Assembly (NCBI GenBank): GCA_035518875.1
Contig: DATIXD010000106.1
Location: forward strand, 1-46,536
DNA length: 46,536 nucleotides
Direction: 5' to 3'
From: DATIXD01 sp035518875
GTDB taxonomy: Bacteria > Pseudomonadota > Gammaproteobacteria > Methylococcales > Methylococcaceae
The translations under genes were made by a program, and so were the position numbers. Shown one piece after another: positions 1 through 8,290 of this stretch (the first letter of the stretch is position 1; the number at the start of each line of letters is the position of its first letter). The notes beneath the pieces were generated by a model, which searched no databases, was not told the DNA's origin, and saw only the letters and a program-made list of their open reading frames with translations.

Positions 1-252
1 CTGGCCAAATTCTTTGCCGAGCACGGCGTGAGCGAGACGGATTTCCGCAAGGCTTACAAGTCTTTCGCGGTGGATACCAAGATGCGGCAGGCGGAGTCCA
101 TGGCCGCCCGTTACGGTGTGACCGGCACGCCCAGCCTGGCCGTGAACGGCAAATATCGCATCGGCGGTTCCACGGCCAAATCCTTTTCCAACATGATCAC
201 GGTCATGAATACCCTGATCAAGCAAGAAAGCGCGAAAAAAACCGCTAAATAG
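1..252 (+). CDS. dsbA: Thiol:disulfide interchange protein DsbA, C-terminal fragment
   Basis: The open frame runs in from the left edge, so the N-terminal part, including the CXXC redox centre, lies outside the window. The remaining 83 residues show the DsbA C-terminal half: helical segment, then GVTGTPSLAVNGKYRIGG, which contains the cis-proline loop (Thr-Pro) that packs against the active site, followed by the last strand and helix. DsbA family proteins introduce disulfides into exported proteins in the periplasm. The tail is lysine-rich. A GTG at 28 is simply an internal codon, since the frame is open back to base 1. The family call is confident; whether it is the principal DsbA or a paralogue cannot be judged from the fragment. 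Confidence 0.85.
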   Translation: MAKFFAEHGVSETDFRKAYKSFAVDTKMRQAESMAARYGVTGTPSLAVNGKYRIGGSTAKSFSNMITVMNTLIKQESAKKTAK

Positions 253-326
253 ATTGCCGATAATGGTAATTGCCCGCAGATGGTGCATGATTAATCGCTA
301 TTGCGTGATTGATCCGGGGGAGAGAA

Positions 327-1160
327 ATGAGCGCACTGATTGAAGTCGTATCGTCGCGCCAATTCAGACCGCGCTCTGAAGGGGCGGAGACGCCGGTCGG
401 TCAACGGAGCCTGAAGCTGGCGAGCTTCAATATCCAGACCGGCATCAGCACAAGCAGTTTTCGGGAATACATCACCGGCGGTTGGCGACATATCTGGCCG
501 TCCGACAAGCGCATTCCCAACCTGAACCGCATCGCCCAATTGCTCAAGCCGTTCGACATCGTCGGTCTCCAAGAGGTCGATGGTGGCGGCGCCCGCAGCC
601 ACCACATCGTGCAGACCGAATACCTGGCTGAGCGCGCCGGTTTTTCCTATTGGCACAATCAGGTCAACCGCCGCGTCGGCAATATCGCCCTGCACAGCAA
701 TGGCCTTTTGAGCCGAGTCAAGCCGGATTTCATTCACGACTACAAGCTCCCGGGGCTGCCGGGGCGGGGAGCCCTATTGGCCAGGTTTGGCGCAGCGGTG
801 GATGAGGCGCTCTATCTGTGCATCCTGCATCTGGCCTTGAGCCGTCGCGCCCGTCTAAAACAATTGGCTTTCGTCAGCGAACTGATCCACGATCTGCCCC
901 ACGTTATTTTGATGGGCGATTTGAATTGCGAGCCGCATACCCCCGAGCTGAAGTACCTTACGGCGGCGACCCGACTCTGCGATCCGGTGAGCGAAATCAA
1001 GACCTTTCCCAGTTGGCGTCCGCACAAGATGCTTGATCACATTCTGGTCACGCCGGAGTTACGGGTCGAAAACGTGCGGGTGTTGAACTTCATCGGCTCC
1101 GATCATTTGCCCATCGCGATGGAAATCACGCTGCCGGAAGCGTTACGTATGGCTGCTTGA
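327..1160 (+). CDS. Endonuclease/exonuclease/phosphatase family protein
   Basis: This 277-residue protein has the Mg-dependent EEP fold. Visible motifs are LASFNIQTG near the N-terminus, GLQEVDGG (metal-binding Glu), MGDLNCEPHTPE (the catalytic Asp-x-Asn pair) and a C-terminal GSDHLPI (the Asp-His pair). EEP enzymes cleave phosphodiester bonds in DNA, RNA, inositol phosphates or lipids, and the motifs do not reveal the substrate. There is no signal peptide, so it is probably cytoplasmic. I chose the ATG at 327 over the TTG at 309 because a GGGGGAGAG ribosome-binding site lies just before 327. It is followed within about 20 bases by the diguanylate cyclase gene and may be cotranscribed with it. 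Confidence 0.85.
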   Translation: MSALIEVVSSRQFRPRSEGAETPVGQRSLKLASFNIQTGISTSSFREYITGGWRHIWPSDKRIPNLNRIAQLLKPFDIVGLQEVDGGGARSHHIVQTEYLAERAGFSYWHNQVNRRVGNIALHSNGLLSRVKPDFIHDYKLPGLPGRGALLARFGAAVDEALYLCILHLALSRRARLKQLAFVSELIHDLPHVILMGDLNCEPHTPELKYLTAATRLCDPVSEIKTFPSWRPHKMLDHILVTPELRVENVRVLNFIGSDHLPIAMEITLPEALRMAA

Positions 1161-1182
1161 CGGCTCGGTGTTTTTTGAACCC

Positions 1183-2781
1183 ATGAACAGTTCAAAACTC
1201 GACGAACCGAATTATTGGAAGGATCGTTGCAAGCGCTTGCTGGAGACGCACGAGCAGCTGGAAACCGAATGGAAAAACAGCGAGAAGCTGCTATTGCGGG
1301 TTGTTACCCGTCTGGCGGCCGCAGCCAGTGGGCTGGACGCCCTGATCGACCCGCAGCTGACGCAAATCCGAACTTTGTTGCGACAGGAGGTGCCTGCGGA
1401 AGGGTTGAGATCGCAGCTGGACGGCCTTTCCGAAACGCTGTTCCGGGCTTCCATGGGGCGGCCGGCGAGGGTTCGCGAAGAGACGGGGGACGTGTTATTT
1501 CGCTTCTTCAAGTCCCGGGCGGGCTCCGATCAGGAAAGAAAGGCACTCGCCGTCCTGCAGGCGCGAGCGGAGCGCGGCGAGTACGGTGACGAATCGGCGC
1601 TGTTCGAAGCGCTGGAAAGGCAATTGGAGGAAACGGCCGGCGATCTTCCGGAGACTCATGGAGATTCGCGCGAAAAACCCGGATTTCTCAGCCGCCTCTT
1701 CGGTGTTACGAAAGACGGGAAGCGCGATGGCAAAATCGATCTCGCACCCATACAAAAGAAACTGTCCGCGCTGCTGAGTTCGGTGGATCCGCCACTCGCC
1801 TTACAAAACAAAGCGAACCATCTGCGCGAGCGTCTCGATTCCCGGTTGGATGCGCAGACTTTCCCACCGCTATTCTATGACGCGGTCGATTTCCTGGTCG
1901 ATATCAAATCCAGCGCTCGCAACGAGCAAAAGCTGTTGGAAGAGTTTCTCGGCGAGCTGACCGGCAAGCTATTGGAGATGGAACAGCGGGCCTTGGGGGT
2001 CCACGCGCTGACCAAAGCCTCGGAAAAAGGCAGCTCGAATCTTCACGCCGCCTTCGCCGATCACTTGGCGAATCTCAAATCCAGCGCGAGCAGCGCCACG
2101 GATGTCGAGCAATTGAAGGCCATCGTCAGCAACCGCCTCGAAGTTATTTCGAGTTATTTGAGCAAGGACCGCGAAGCCGAGCTGAAGCGCATCAAGGAAA
2201 CCGAAAAGCAGGTCGACCAATTGACCAGCCGGCTCCAGGAACTGGAGATGGAGACCGTCGAGCTGCGCACCAAGCTGCGCAGCGAACATGATATGGCGTT
2301 GCGCGACTGCCTGACCGGTCTGCCCAACCGCCTGGCCTACGAGGAGCGTATCGGCCAGGAAGTGGCGCGCTGGAAGCGCTTCAAGACACCCTTCTGCCTG
2401 CTGGTCTGGGATGTCGATCATTTCAAGAGCGTCAACGACCGATTCGGTCATAAGGCGGGCGACAAGGCCTTGGTGACCATCGCGCAGGAACTATCCACAT
2501 CGATTCGGGAAACCGATTTCGTCAGCCGCTTCGGCGGCGAGGAATTCGTGATGATTTTGTCGGGTTCGGACAAGAATGCCGCATTGAAGGTCGCCAACGG
2601 CATTCGCGGCAAGGTCGAGGATTGCGGTTTTAATTCTCAGGGCAGACCCGTGAAGATCACGGTTTCCTGCGGGATCGCCCAGTTTTTAGACAACGATACC
2701 CACGAGCACGTTTTTGAGCGTGCGGACCATGCGTTGTATCAAGCCAAGAGCGATGGTCGAAATCGTTGCGTGGCCCTCTGA
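1183..2781 (+). CDS. Diguanylate cyclase (GGDEF domain) with long N-terminal coiled-coil region
   Basis: The 532-residue protein ends in a full GGDEF domain starting near residue 375 (DCLTGLPNR). The active-site signature is GGEEF at about 451-455, and an RETD inhibitory I-site lies exactly five residues upstream, so it should make c-di-GMP from two GTP and be product-inhibited. The first 370 residues have no transmembrane helices. They are alpha-helical and charged, ending in a coiled coil (residues about 320-370) that probably drives dimerisation. No known sensor domain is recognisable. The ATG at 1183 is preferred over the in-frame GTG at 1168. It follows the EEP gene closely, and the convergent SMR gene lies downstream. 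Confidence 0.92.
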   Translation: MNSSKLDEPNYWKDRCKRLLETHEQLETEWKNSEKLLLRVVTRLAAAASGLDALIDPQLTQIRTLLRQEVPAEGLRSQLDGLSETLFRASMGRPARVREETGDVLFRFFKSRAGSDQERKALAVLQARAERGEYGDESALFEALERQLEETAGDLPETHGDSREKPGFLSRLFGVTKDGKRDGKIDLAPIQKKLSALLSSVDPPLALQNKANHLRERLDSRLDAQTFPPLFYDAVDFLVDIKSSARNEQKLLEEFLGELTGKLLEMEQRALGVHALTKASEKGSSNLHAAFADHLANLKSSASSATDVEQLKAIVSNRLEVISSYLSKDREAELKRIKETEKQVDQLTSRLQELEMETVELRTKLRSEHDMALRDCLTGLPNRLAYEERIGQEVARWKRFKTPFCLLVWDVDHFKSVNDRFGHKAGDKALVTIAQELSTSIRETDFVSRFGGEEFVMILSGSDKNAALKVANGIRGKVEDCGFNSQGRPVKITVSCGIAQFLDNDTHEHVFERADHALYQAKSDGRNRCVAL

Positions 2782-2812
2782 GAAGGCCGCCCGTGCGCCA
2801 CTGGCCGTTCTC
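2780..2812. terminator. Weak inverted repeat between convergent genes
   Basis: GAGAAGGCC at 2780-2788 pairs with GGCC-G-TTCTC at 2803-2812, with one bulged base. It sits between the stop of the GGDEF gene and the stop of the convergent SMR gene, where a bidirectional terminator would be expected. There is no T-run, so the call is weak. Confidence 0.3.
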
Positions 2813-2819
2813 CGTTGCA

Positions 2820-3143
2820 TTAATGCCCCGCGCTGAGATTCAGTCCCGCCACGCCGGCGATGATCAAGCCGATGCTGGCTAGCTTGACAACGCCGAAAGG
2901 CTCTTCTAAGAAGGTGATGCCGATGAGCGCAATCAGCGCAGTGCCGAGGCCAGACCAAATCGCGTAGGCCACGCCCAGGTCGATCCGCTTGAGGGCAAAG
3001 GTCAAGGCGGTGAACGAGAGAAAATAGCAGACGAAAATCAGCAAGGAAGGCCAAAATTTGCTGAATCCTTCTGCCAGCTTCATCGAAGTGGTTCCGGCGA
3101 CCTCCAGCAGAATGGCGGTCGCCAGGAACATCCAGCTGTGCAT
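2820..3143 (-). CDS. Small multidrug resistance (SMR) family transporter
   Basis: A 107-residue protein with four hydrophobic segments, the usual size and topology of EmrE/QacE/SugE proteins. Glu14 sits in the first helix (ILLEVAGTTSMK), matching the essential proton- and substrate-binding Glu14 of EmrE. The second half carries the family pattern AIWSGLGTALIALIG. SMR proteins act as antiparallel dimers in the inner membrane, exchanging protons for cationic drugs (Qac/EmrE type) or guanidinium (Gdx/SugE type). The WSGLGT segment does not settle the subtype. I chose the ATG at 3143, with AAGG five bases upstream, over a TTG four codons earlier, because it aligns with EmrE's start. Confidence 0.9.
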   Translation of the reverse strand: MHSWMFLATAILLEVAGTTSMKLAEGFSKFWPSLLIFVCYFLSFTALTFALKRIDLGVAYAIWSGLGTALIALIGITFLEEPFGVVKLASIGLIIAGVAGLNLSAGH

Positions 3144-3175
3144 ATCGGCCTTCAATGAGGAACGGGGACGAGCGC

Positions 3176-3490
3176 CTACGCGATAGGCACGACATGATCC
3201 AACAGCCGAGCCAGCTTGGCGATCGCGTCGGCAACCGCCGTCGCCATTTCGCCGACCCGCGCCGGTTCCTTTACCGCCCGCTCCGCTTTTGCCGCTGCCT
3301 GAGCCATGGCTTGAGCCGCTTGCTGGAAAGGCACGGAGGAAACATTGAGGGAAGCATTCATCAGGTCGATTTTTTGTTGAAACAATTGATCCAGCAGCTC
3401 GTCGATCTGATCGCTGGCGGTCACGGACGATCCGCTCAGAGTTTCTAGCGCGAGAATCGTTGTTTGCAAATCTTGAATCAGGCTTTCCAC
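3176..3490 (-). CDS. Hypothetical helical protein, alanine-rich
   Basis: A 104-residue reading frame I do not recognise. It starts at a GTG with GAGGGG about seven bases upstream. It lacks a signal peptide and membrane helices and is predicted to be almost entirely helical, with a Gln/Ala-rich middle (residues about 55-75) and few aromatic residues. It lies directly upstream of the SMR gene on the same strand, with about 30 bases between them, so the two could form a small operon. Coding potential rests on the ribosome-binding site, the helical periodicity and the operon-like spacing. Confidence 0.6.
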   Translation of the reverse strand: MESLIQDLQTTILALETLSGSSVTASDQIDELLDQLFQQKIDLMNASLNVSSVPFQQAAQAMAQAAAKAERAVKEPARVGEMATAVADAIAKLARLLDHVVPIA

Positions 3491-3662
3491 TTTTTACCCC
3501 TCATCCGCGAATAATTTCGTAGATAATAAGCGACGATTCGCCTGGATTGTCATGTCTTGTATGCGCATTCCGTAAATGATCCGGGTGTTGCTGTCAGGCA
3601 AGCTATTTTCGCCTATTCCGGGCTAATAAAAAAACACTATCACTTAAATTGCGGGCGGATTC

Positions 3663-4019
3663 ATGGATATAAAAGCCATTCAGCGACAATTGAGCGAATT
3701 CGCGAAGGCACGGGAGTGGGATCGATTTCACAGCCCGAAGAATCTGGCGGCTGCCCTGGTGGTGGAGGCGGCGGAGCTGTTGGAGCCCTTCCAGTGGCTG
3801 GGGGAGGATGAGTCGCGCCGATTGGCCGATCGACCCGCCGATTACGCGGCGGTGCGCGAAGAGATCGCCGATGTCCTGATTTATCTTCTGCGCCTGGCTG
3901 ACCGGCTGGACATCGACTTGGAACAGGCGGTAGCCGACAAGCTGCGACGCAATGCGGAAAAATATCCCGTCGCCTTGGCCAAGGGCAACGCAGTCAAATA
4001 CAATCGCAGGGATATCTGA
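3663..4019 (+). CDS. MazG-like nucleotide pyrophosphohydrolase
   Basis: A 118-residue single-domain all-alpha NTP pyrophosphatase of the MazG/dCTPase (RS21-C6-like) type. Metal-binding acidic clusters are visible as VEAAELLEPFQW (ExxE) and EEIADVLIYLLRLADRLDID (EExxD). The length fits the single-domain class rather than two-domain MazG. Such enzymes hydrolyse (d)NTPs to monophosphate and pyrophosphate, usually removing modified nucleotides. The C-terminal YPVALAKGNAVKYNRR is typical of the subfamily. It starts at ATG 3663, and the HflD gene begins 16 bases after its stop, so the two are probably cotranscribed. Confidence 0.88.
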   Translation: MDIKAIQRQLSEFAKAREWDRFHSPKNLAAALVVEAAELLEPFQWLGEDESRRLADRPADYAAVREEIADVLIYLLRLADRLDIDLEQAVADKLRRNAEKYPVALAKGNAVKYNRRDI

Positions 4020-4035
4020 AAAGAACCCGGCGGCC

Positions 4036-4656
4036 ATGATCAAAAATCTGACCAACCAAGCCATCGCCCTGGCGGGCCTCACCCAATCCGTCCACCTGGT
4101 GCAGTCCATCGCCAAGAGCGGTTCGGCTAACGACGAGGACATGGAAACCTCGATCGGCAGCGTTTTCAAAATCAACGCAGACGATGTGCCCGACGTCTAC
4201 GGCGATGTGGACAAACTGAAAACCGGCCTCGGGCTGCTGGTGAAGCAACTGGGCGGTCCGGACGGCATCGATCCGGAACTCGCGCGTTACGCTGCCTCGC
4301 TGATTTTTCTCGAGCGCAAGCTGCAGGGCCAGCCCAAGATGCTGGAAACGATTCGGACAGGCATCGAAAAAGCCACCGCTCAAGCGGCACACTTCGGCAT
4401 CCTGCACGAAAACGTATTGGCCAATCTCGCCGACATTTACCAGCAGACCATCAGTCGCCTGATGCCCAGGGTCATGGTACAAGGAGAGCCAGCCCATCTT
4501 ACCAACCCGGACAACGCCAACAAGATCAGGGCGCTGCTGCTCTCCGGCATCCGCTCGGCGGTGCTGTGGCGGCAATGCGGCGGCAACCGCTGGAAGTTCC
4601 TGATCTATCGCCGCAAGCTGCTGGAAGAAACCCGACGCTTGCTCAAATCTCCATAA
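4036..4656 (+). CDS. hflD: High-frequency lysogenization protein HflD homologue
   Basis: A 206-residue protein matching HflD (YcfC) in length and pattern: the N-terminal MIKNLTNQAIALAGLTQSVHLVQSIA, a central LARYAASLIFLERKL, and the C-terminal RALLLSGIRSAVLWRQCGGNRWKFL. HflD is a peripheral inner-membrane helical protein known in E. coli to bind phage lambda CII and affect lysogeny; its housekeeping role is unclear. It usually sits next to mnmA and purB. Here those neighbours are missing and it follows a MazG-like gene. The in-frame TTG upstream (3952) overlaps the previous gene, so the ATG at 4036 is preferred. Confidence 0.92.
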   Translation: MIKNLTNQAIALAGLTQSVHLVQSIAKSGSANDEDMETSIGSVFKINADDVPDVYGDVDKLKTGLGLLVKQLGGPDGIDPELARYAASLIFLERKLQGQPKMLETIRTGIEKATAQAAHFGILHENVLANLADIYQQTISRLMPRVMVQGEPAHLTNPDNANKIRALLLSGIRSAVLWRQCGGNRWKFLIYRRKLLEETRRLLKSP

Positions 4657-4683
4657 TTCCGGGCTTCCGAGACAAACACGGGA

Positions 4684-5064
4684 TCATTTGTCGTACTTGA
4701 TGTACTTGAAACGCGGATCGTCCGGCGTTCCTTCCAGCAAGCCTTCGCTTTCCCCTCGCGCGTCCCAGTGAATGACGGCCTCGATCTTCCGGGCGAGGGC
4801 GAAATCCCTGTCGGTGATGCCTTTTTCAGAATGGGTCACCAGCTTGACGATGACGAAGGCGTACGAAACCGTTAGATCCGGATGGTGCCAGGCAGCCTCC
4901 GCCAGGTGACCGACGGCGTTGACGACCATCAGGGTCGCCTTCCAGCCGCTGGTACGGAACTGGCGGCGAATCCAGCCGTTTTCGTAATACCAATGGGGCA
5001 GTTCTTGCCGAAGTCGCTGCTCGACTTCTTCCTGGGTATAGGTCTTGAGTGCTGTTTCGGACAT
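4684..5064 (-). CDS. phhB: 4a-hydroxytetrahydrobiopterin (pterin-4a-carbinolamine) dehydratase
   Basis: A 126-residue PCD/DCoH-family protein. The catalytic histidine cluster HHP (residues 60-62) and a further His78 in LVTHSEKGITDRDFALA are present, as is the WxxxxGW[IL]xRxF region after residue 25. The enzyme dehydrates the 4a-carbinolamine formed by pterin-dependent aromatic amino acid hydroxylases. No phenylalanine hydroxylase is nearby, so it may instead serve another pterin pathway, or Moco metabolism as proposed for some family members. The ATG at 5064 matches the family N-terminus. About 270 bases without a convincing gene separate it from the next gene. Confidence 0.92.
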   Translation of the reverse strand: MSETALKTYTQEEVEQRLRQELPHWYYENGWIRRQFRTSGWKATLMVVNAVGHLAEAAWHHPDLTVSYAFVIVKLVTHSEKGITDRDFALARKIEAVIHWDARGESEGLLEGTPDDPRFKYIKYDK

Positions 5065-5338
5065 GATGGCCTCTGTTTGGGTTGCGGAGGGAGGGGGAAT
5101 GAGCTTCCGGCCAAAGACGGGCGATGTCAAGAATGAGCGAAGTGGGGCAAGCGCTCAGGAGGTTGAGCCCGGCAAGAAAGCCGAGCGGTGCGCTCCGGCG
5201 GCGGTCGCGGGCGAGTTCGACGATTCTTCGAGGGTTTTTCGTTGCCCTCCGACCTGTTCGAGGAAGCGGGTCCGCGCCTGACTGACCAGAAGTTTTCTGA
5301 GGCTTGGTCGCAGGATAGGGGTCATCGTTCCGCCGCAA

Positions 5339-5950
5339 TCAAGAGGCGGCCGTTTCCGGCATCATCAGGCCGAACCGGCCCTTGGTCCCATCGCGTAACA
5401 TCGTGCGGAAGGGTTCGATCTCATCGGCGGGCAAGCTCGCCCTGACCCTCAAGCCCTGCGCCGTGTATTCTTCCTGCCGTTCCTGGGCCGAGAACGCGTC
5501 GAGGGCGTGGTACAAAACGCCCATGTGCTCGAACGACACTTCGGCGACGAATGCCGCGCGCGGCGATTCCGTCTGCTTCCCGGCCGTCCGTAGCGCCTCG
5601 GCGGCGGTTCCACCGTAGGCGCGCATCAAGCCGCCCGCGCCCAGCTTGGTGCCGCCGAAATAGCGGATCACCCCGACTACGACATGATCCAGCCCCTGCC
5701 CCTCGATGGCCCGCAGAATTGGCTGGCCGGCGGTTCCGCCCGGTTCGCCGCCGTCGCTGAAACGGTACTGCTCGCCGATCTTGTAGGCCCAGCACAGGTG
5801 CGAGGCGTCCTGATGGCGGGTCTGCACGTCCCGCAGGAATTCCAACGCCTGTTCCGGGTTATCCGCGCGCGCGGCATGGGCCCGAAACACCGAGTCCTTG
5901 ATGAGTTCCTGATGGACGGCCACATCCCTTAGGGTCACAAACGCTTTCAT
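5339..5950 (-). CDS. yigZ: IMPACT/YigZ family protein
   Basis: A 203-residue protein with the two-domain YigZ layout: an N-terminal UPF0029/IMPACT domain (SVFRAHAARADN..., SHLCWAYKIG, SDGGEPGGTAGQPIL, VVVGVIRYFGGTKLGAGGLMRAYG) and a C-terminal ferredoxin-like DUF1949 domain. The conserved SDdGEPxGTAGxP and YFGGtKLGxGGL signatures are nearly perfect. Biochemical function is not firmly established; the eukaryotic homologue IMPACT regulates the GCN1/GCN2 pathway. The ATG at 5950 begins MKAFVTL as in the family, and an upstream extension looks non-coding. It starts 4 bases from the stop of the pseudouridine synthase gene, suggesting cotranscription. Confidence 0.93.
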   Translation of the reverse strand: MKAFVTLRDVAVHQELIKDSVFRAHAARADNPEQALEFLRDVQTRHQDASHLCWAYKIGEQYRFSDGGEPGGTAGQPILRAIEGQGLDHVVVGVIRYFGGTKLGAGGLMRAYGGTAAEALRTAGKQTESPRAAFVAEVSFEHMGVLYHALDAFSAQERQEEYTAQGLRVRASLPADEIEPFRTMLRDGTKGRFGLMMPETAAS

Positions 5951-5954
5951 GAGA

Positions 5955-6572
5955 TCAGGCGTCCGCCGATCGGCTGTCTTGCCGAACGGAAAATCTCCCG
6001 CGCCTTTTTCCGGGCGAGGGCCGATCGGCAACTGCGACCTCGCGCCATTGCCCGGGCGCCAGACCCTCCAGATTCCACTCGCCGATGGCGTAACGGATCA
6101 GCCGCAGGGTGGGGAGACCGACAACGGCTGTCATGCGCCTGACCTGCCGGTTGCGGCCCTCGCGCAGGACCAGCTCGATCCAGGTCGTCGGAACGGCGGC
6201 GCGATAGCGGATGGGCGGGTCGCGGGGCCACAGCCCTAACGGTTCACCGATGATTCGCACTTGCGCCGGGCGGGTGAGACCGTCGTTCAGCAGCACGCCA
6301 CTGCGCAGTTCGGCCAGCGCCGCCTCGTCGGGAATGCCCTCCACCTGGGCCCGGTAAACCTTGGGCATCATGTGGCGCGGATCGGCGATGCGGGACTGTA
6401 GCTTGCCGTCATCGGTCAGCAGCAGCAAGCCTTCGCTGTCGCGGTCCAGGCGGCCGGCGGCATAGACCCCGGGCATCGGGATGAAATCCGCCAGGGTCCT
6501 GCGGTCCTCGGTTCGATCGGTGAACTGGCTGAGCACACCGTAAGGCTTATTGAAGAGAATCAGGCGGGACAC
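5955..6572 (-). CDS. rluE: Pseudouridine synthase, RluE type (23S rRNA)
   Basis: A 205-residue RsuA/RluB/E/F-family enzyme without an N-terminal S4 domain, as in RluE. The catalytic aspartate is Asp43 in GRLDRDSEGLLLLT. The KPYGVLSQF opening and the LREGRNRQVRRM segment are also family hallmarks. RluE converts U2457 of 23S rRNA to pseudouridine. Translation starts at a GTG (6572), the only in-frame start near the conserved SRLILFNKPYG. The C-terminal tail beyond residue 185 is Arg/Ser-rich and not conserved in my reading. It follows the DUF2905 gene by 9 bases. Confidence 0.9.
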   Translation of the reverse strand: MSRLILFNKPYGVLSQFTDRTEDRRTLADFIPMPGVYAAGRLDRDSEGLLLLTDDGKLQSRIADPRHMMPKVYRAQVEGIPDEAALAELRSGVLLNDGLTRPAQVRIIGEPLGLWPRDPPIRYRAAVPTTWIELVLREGRNRQVRRMTAVVGLPTLRLIRYAIGEWNLEGLAPGQWREVAVADRPSPGKRRGRFSVRQDSRSADA

Positions 6573-6581
6573 CGGGATGGC

Positions 6582-6797
6582 TCATCTTCGAAAAAATAGG
6601 TTGATCAGCAGGGTCAGCAGGAGACTGATGACAATCATCGAGGTGATCGGGAAAAAGATGAACCGGTTTTCCTTCTCGATGCGGATATCGCCCGGCAGCT
6701 TGCCGAACCAGCCCAACAGGCCGGGTGCGAAGGAGTGGATCAGCCCCAGCAAGAATACGGCGAGGCCGATCAGCATCAGGATTTTTCCAAGGGGCAT
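6582..6797 (-). CDS. DUF2905 small membrane protein
   Basis: A 71-residue protein with two transmembrane segments (residues about 5-25 and 48-68) flanking a short polar stretch, GKLPGDIRIEKENRFIFFPI. That stretch is the diagnostic signature of the DUF2905 family. It has a good ribosome-binding site (GAGAGGAGAG) before its ATG. Function is unknown; the family is widespread and usually lies next to housekeeping genes such as ruvB or queA. It lies 24 bases downstream of mxaL on the same strand, in the position where mxaD sits in canonical mxa operons, but it is not an MxaD homologue. Confidence 0.88.
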   Translation of the reverse strand: MPLGKILMLIGLAVFLLGLIHSFAPGLLGWFGKLPGDIRIEKENRFIFFPITSMIVISLLLTLLINLFFRR

Positions 6798-6821
6798 GAC
6801 TCTCCTCTCTCGTTTGACAGC

Positions 6822-7745
6822 TCATTCACTCGGTCGTCGCGGATTCACGATCTTGCGAAATCCCGCCAGGTAGGTCGACAAGAGCAGGGCCAACGCCAGC
6901 AATGCCAATATCCAGCGCGCATCGGCGGTCACCCAGCGCTCCTCGGCCAGATCCGGCGACCTCAGGGCGGCACTGAGATCGGCCGGAGACACCAGCCGAT
7001 GGTAGCGAAGTCCGGTAAGGGACGCCAGTTCGCGCAGGGCCTGTTCGTCCAGCCTGGCAAGGTAGTAGTTGGAGGCCTGCACACGCGTGCCGGTCGATTC
7101 GGGAGGCGGCAGGAAGTCTTGCAGATCGGCATATTCCCAGAAGCCTTGCGGGCGGTTCTCCCGATCCAGCCTGGGGATGGGTACCGGTGTGATTCCGCCC
7201 ACCCCGACGATCAGCCCCCGAACTTCCCCGGGTTTCCCTTGAAAATACGGGCGTTCGGCGCCGGGCGGAAACCGCTGGCCGTCGGTGAAAAATGCCAGAC
7301 GGATGGTCGCATCGCGCTGCGCGATCTCGCGCAGCCCCGTGAACAGGCCTTGGGCGATATAGCTGTCGGCGCTCCAGGCCATGCGCCAGTCGATGTGGGC
7401 CAACACATCGTCGACGATGGCGAAATGCTCGCAGATTTCCAAAGGTTCGAACAGGAGTTGGGTGTTGCGGGTCGTGAACAGGCCCAATCCGATCTCCGAA
7501 CCGCAAGGCAGATCGTGCAACACCCGCCCGATGGCGGCCTTGACGAAACCCAAGCGGTCGGGGGGCAGGTGCTCCAGGTGATAATCGCGGGCGTTCATGC
7601 TTTGGGTGATGTCGATGACGAAGATGTAGCGCTGGACCGCTTTCTTCATGGGCAGGGTCGGATGCGCGAGGCTCAAGCCCAGGGCCGCACAGGCCAGCAG
7701 AAGAGGCCAAAAGCGCCAGTCCAACCCCTTGAGCCGCCCGATCAC
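6822..7745 (-). CDS. mxaL: MxaL-like von Willebrand A domain protein (methanol dehydrogenase maturation)
   Basis: A 307-residue membrane-anchored vWA protein. A hydrophobic N-terminal segment (residues about 12-28) is followed by the vWA domain with a MIDAS variant D45-I-T47-Q-S49 and a later FFTDGQ. A C-terminal transmembrane helix (ILALLALALLLSTYLAGF) closes it. In methylotrophs, mxaACKL are genetically required for calcium-dependent methanol dehydrogenase assembly, probably calcium insertion. The start is the GTG at 7745, overlapping the mxaK stop by four bases (GTGA), with GGAGG just upstream. It is last in the R-S-A-C-K-L gene order, which supports the name more than similarity alone. 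Confidence 0.85.
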   Translation of the reverse strand: MIGRLKGLDWRFWPLLLACAALGLSLAHPTLPMKKAVQRYIFVIDITQSMNARDYHLEHLPPDRLGFVKAAIGRVLHDLPCGSEIGLGLFTTRNTQLLFEPLEICEHFAIVDDVLAHIDWRMAWSADSYIAQGLFTGLREIAQRDATIRLAFFTDGQRFPPGAERPYFQGKPGEVRGLIVGVGGITPVPIPRLDRENRPQGFWEYADLQDFLPPPESTGTRVQASNYYLARLDEQALRELASLTGLRYHRLVSPADLSAALRSPDLAEERWVTADARWILALLALALLLSTYLAGFRKIVNPRRPSE

Positions 7746-8290
7746 GGTCCGCCTCCCGGAATGCCGGGCAGGGTGGCGAACACGCTGGATTTCGTCCCCC
7801 TCAAGTCGGATTTCGGCTGCTCTTTGGGGGGCGGGGTGATGCGGTAGGCGTATTCCAGGTTGTGTCGGGCATCCCAATTGTCCGGATCCAGCCGCAGCGC
7901 TTCCCGGTAGTTTTCCTTGGTCAGCTCGATTAGGGTGTTGACGCGCGCGTATTCGAGCACGCCCCGTGCGTTCCATAACTTGGCGGCTTCTCGCAGATAG
8001 ATGGTGCCCAGGTTGTGGAAGACCCGCCCGCGCAGCGCCTTGTCCTCAGTGTGCAAGATCGCGGAATACAGCCTGATCGCCTCCTGATGATCGCCGGCTC
8101 CATCGAGCTGCCGGGCTTTGGCGAACAGCAGAGGCGCCGGGGCCTTTTCATCCAGCTTGAGTCGTGCCGGATTGGCGATGTCGCGATTGAGGGCATCGAG
8201 GCGGATCAATGTGTAGCCCTCATAAGCCGCGCCACCTAGGCACAGGGCAAAGACCGGGAAAAACCAGGTCGGCAAGCCTCCGTGCTTCAT
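7742..8290 (-). CDS. mxaK: MxaK-like TPR-containing protein
   Basis: A 182-residue protein with one N-terminal transmembrane helix (residues about 6-24) and a TPR-like helical remainder: a repeat around AIRLYSAILHTEDKALRGRVFHNLGTIY and another around NYREALRLDPDNWDARHNLEYAYRI. The C-terminal tail is basic and proline-rich. It would face the periplasm and probably scaffolds its vWA partners MxaC and MxaL, as TPR proteins do in related MoxR/vWA systems (inference). The ATG at 8290 overlaps the mxaC stop (ATGA), and its own stop overlaps the mxaL start. Its position between two vWA genes is the canonical mxaK position. Confidence 0.82.
   Translation of the reverse strand: MKHGGLPTWFFPVFALCLGGAAYEGYTLIRLDALNRDIANPARLKLDEKAPAPLLFAKARQLDGAGDHQEAIRLYSAILHTEDKALRGRVFHNLGTIYLREAAKLWNARGVLEYARVNTLIELTKENYREALRLDPDNWDARHNLEYAYRITPPPKEQPKSDLRGTKSSVFATLPGIPGGGP

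Noticed and set aside
5045..5338. Short frames between phhB and yigZ on both strands
   Set aside because: No ribosome-binding site, no family features and Arg/Pro/Ser-rich composition. Treated as a non-coding gap of about 270 bases.
6735..7847. 370-codon plus-strand frame opposite mxaL and mxaK
   Set aside because: The mxaL/mxaK proteins on the other strand have clear domains, membrane helices and overlapping starts. The plus-strand product is Gly/Arg/Gln-rich without family features.
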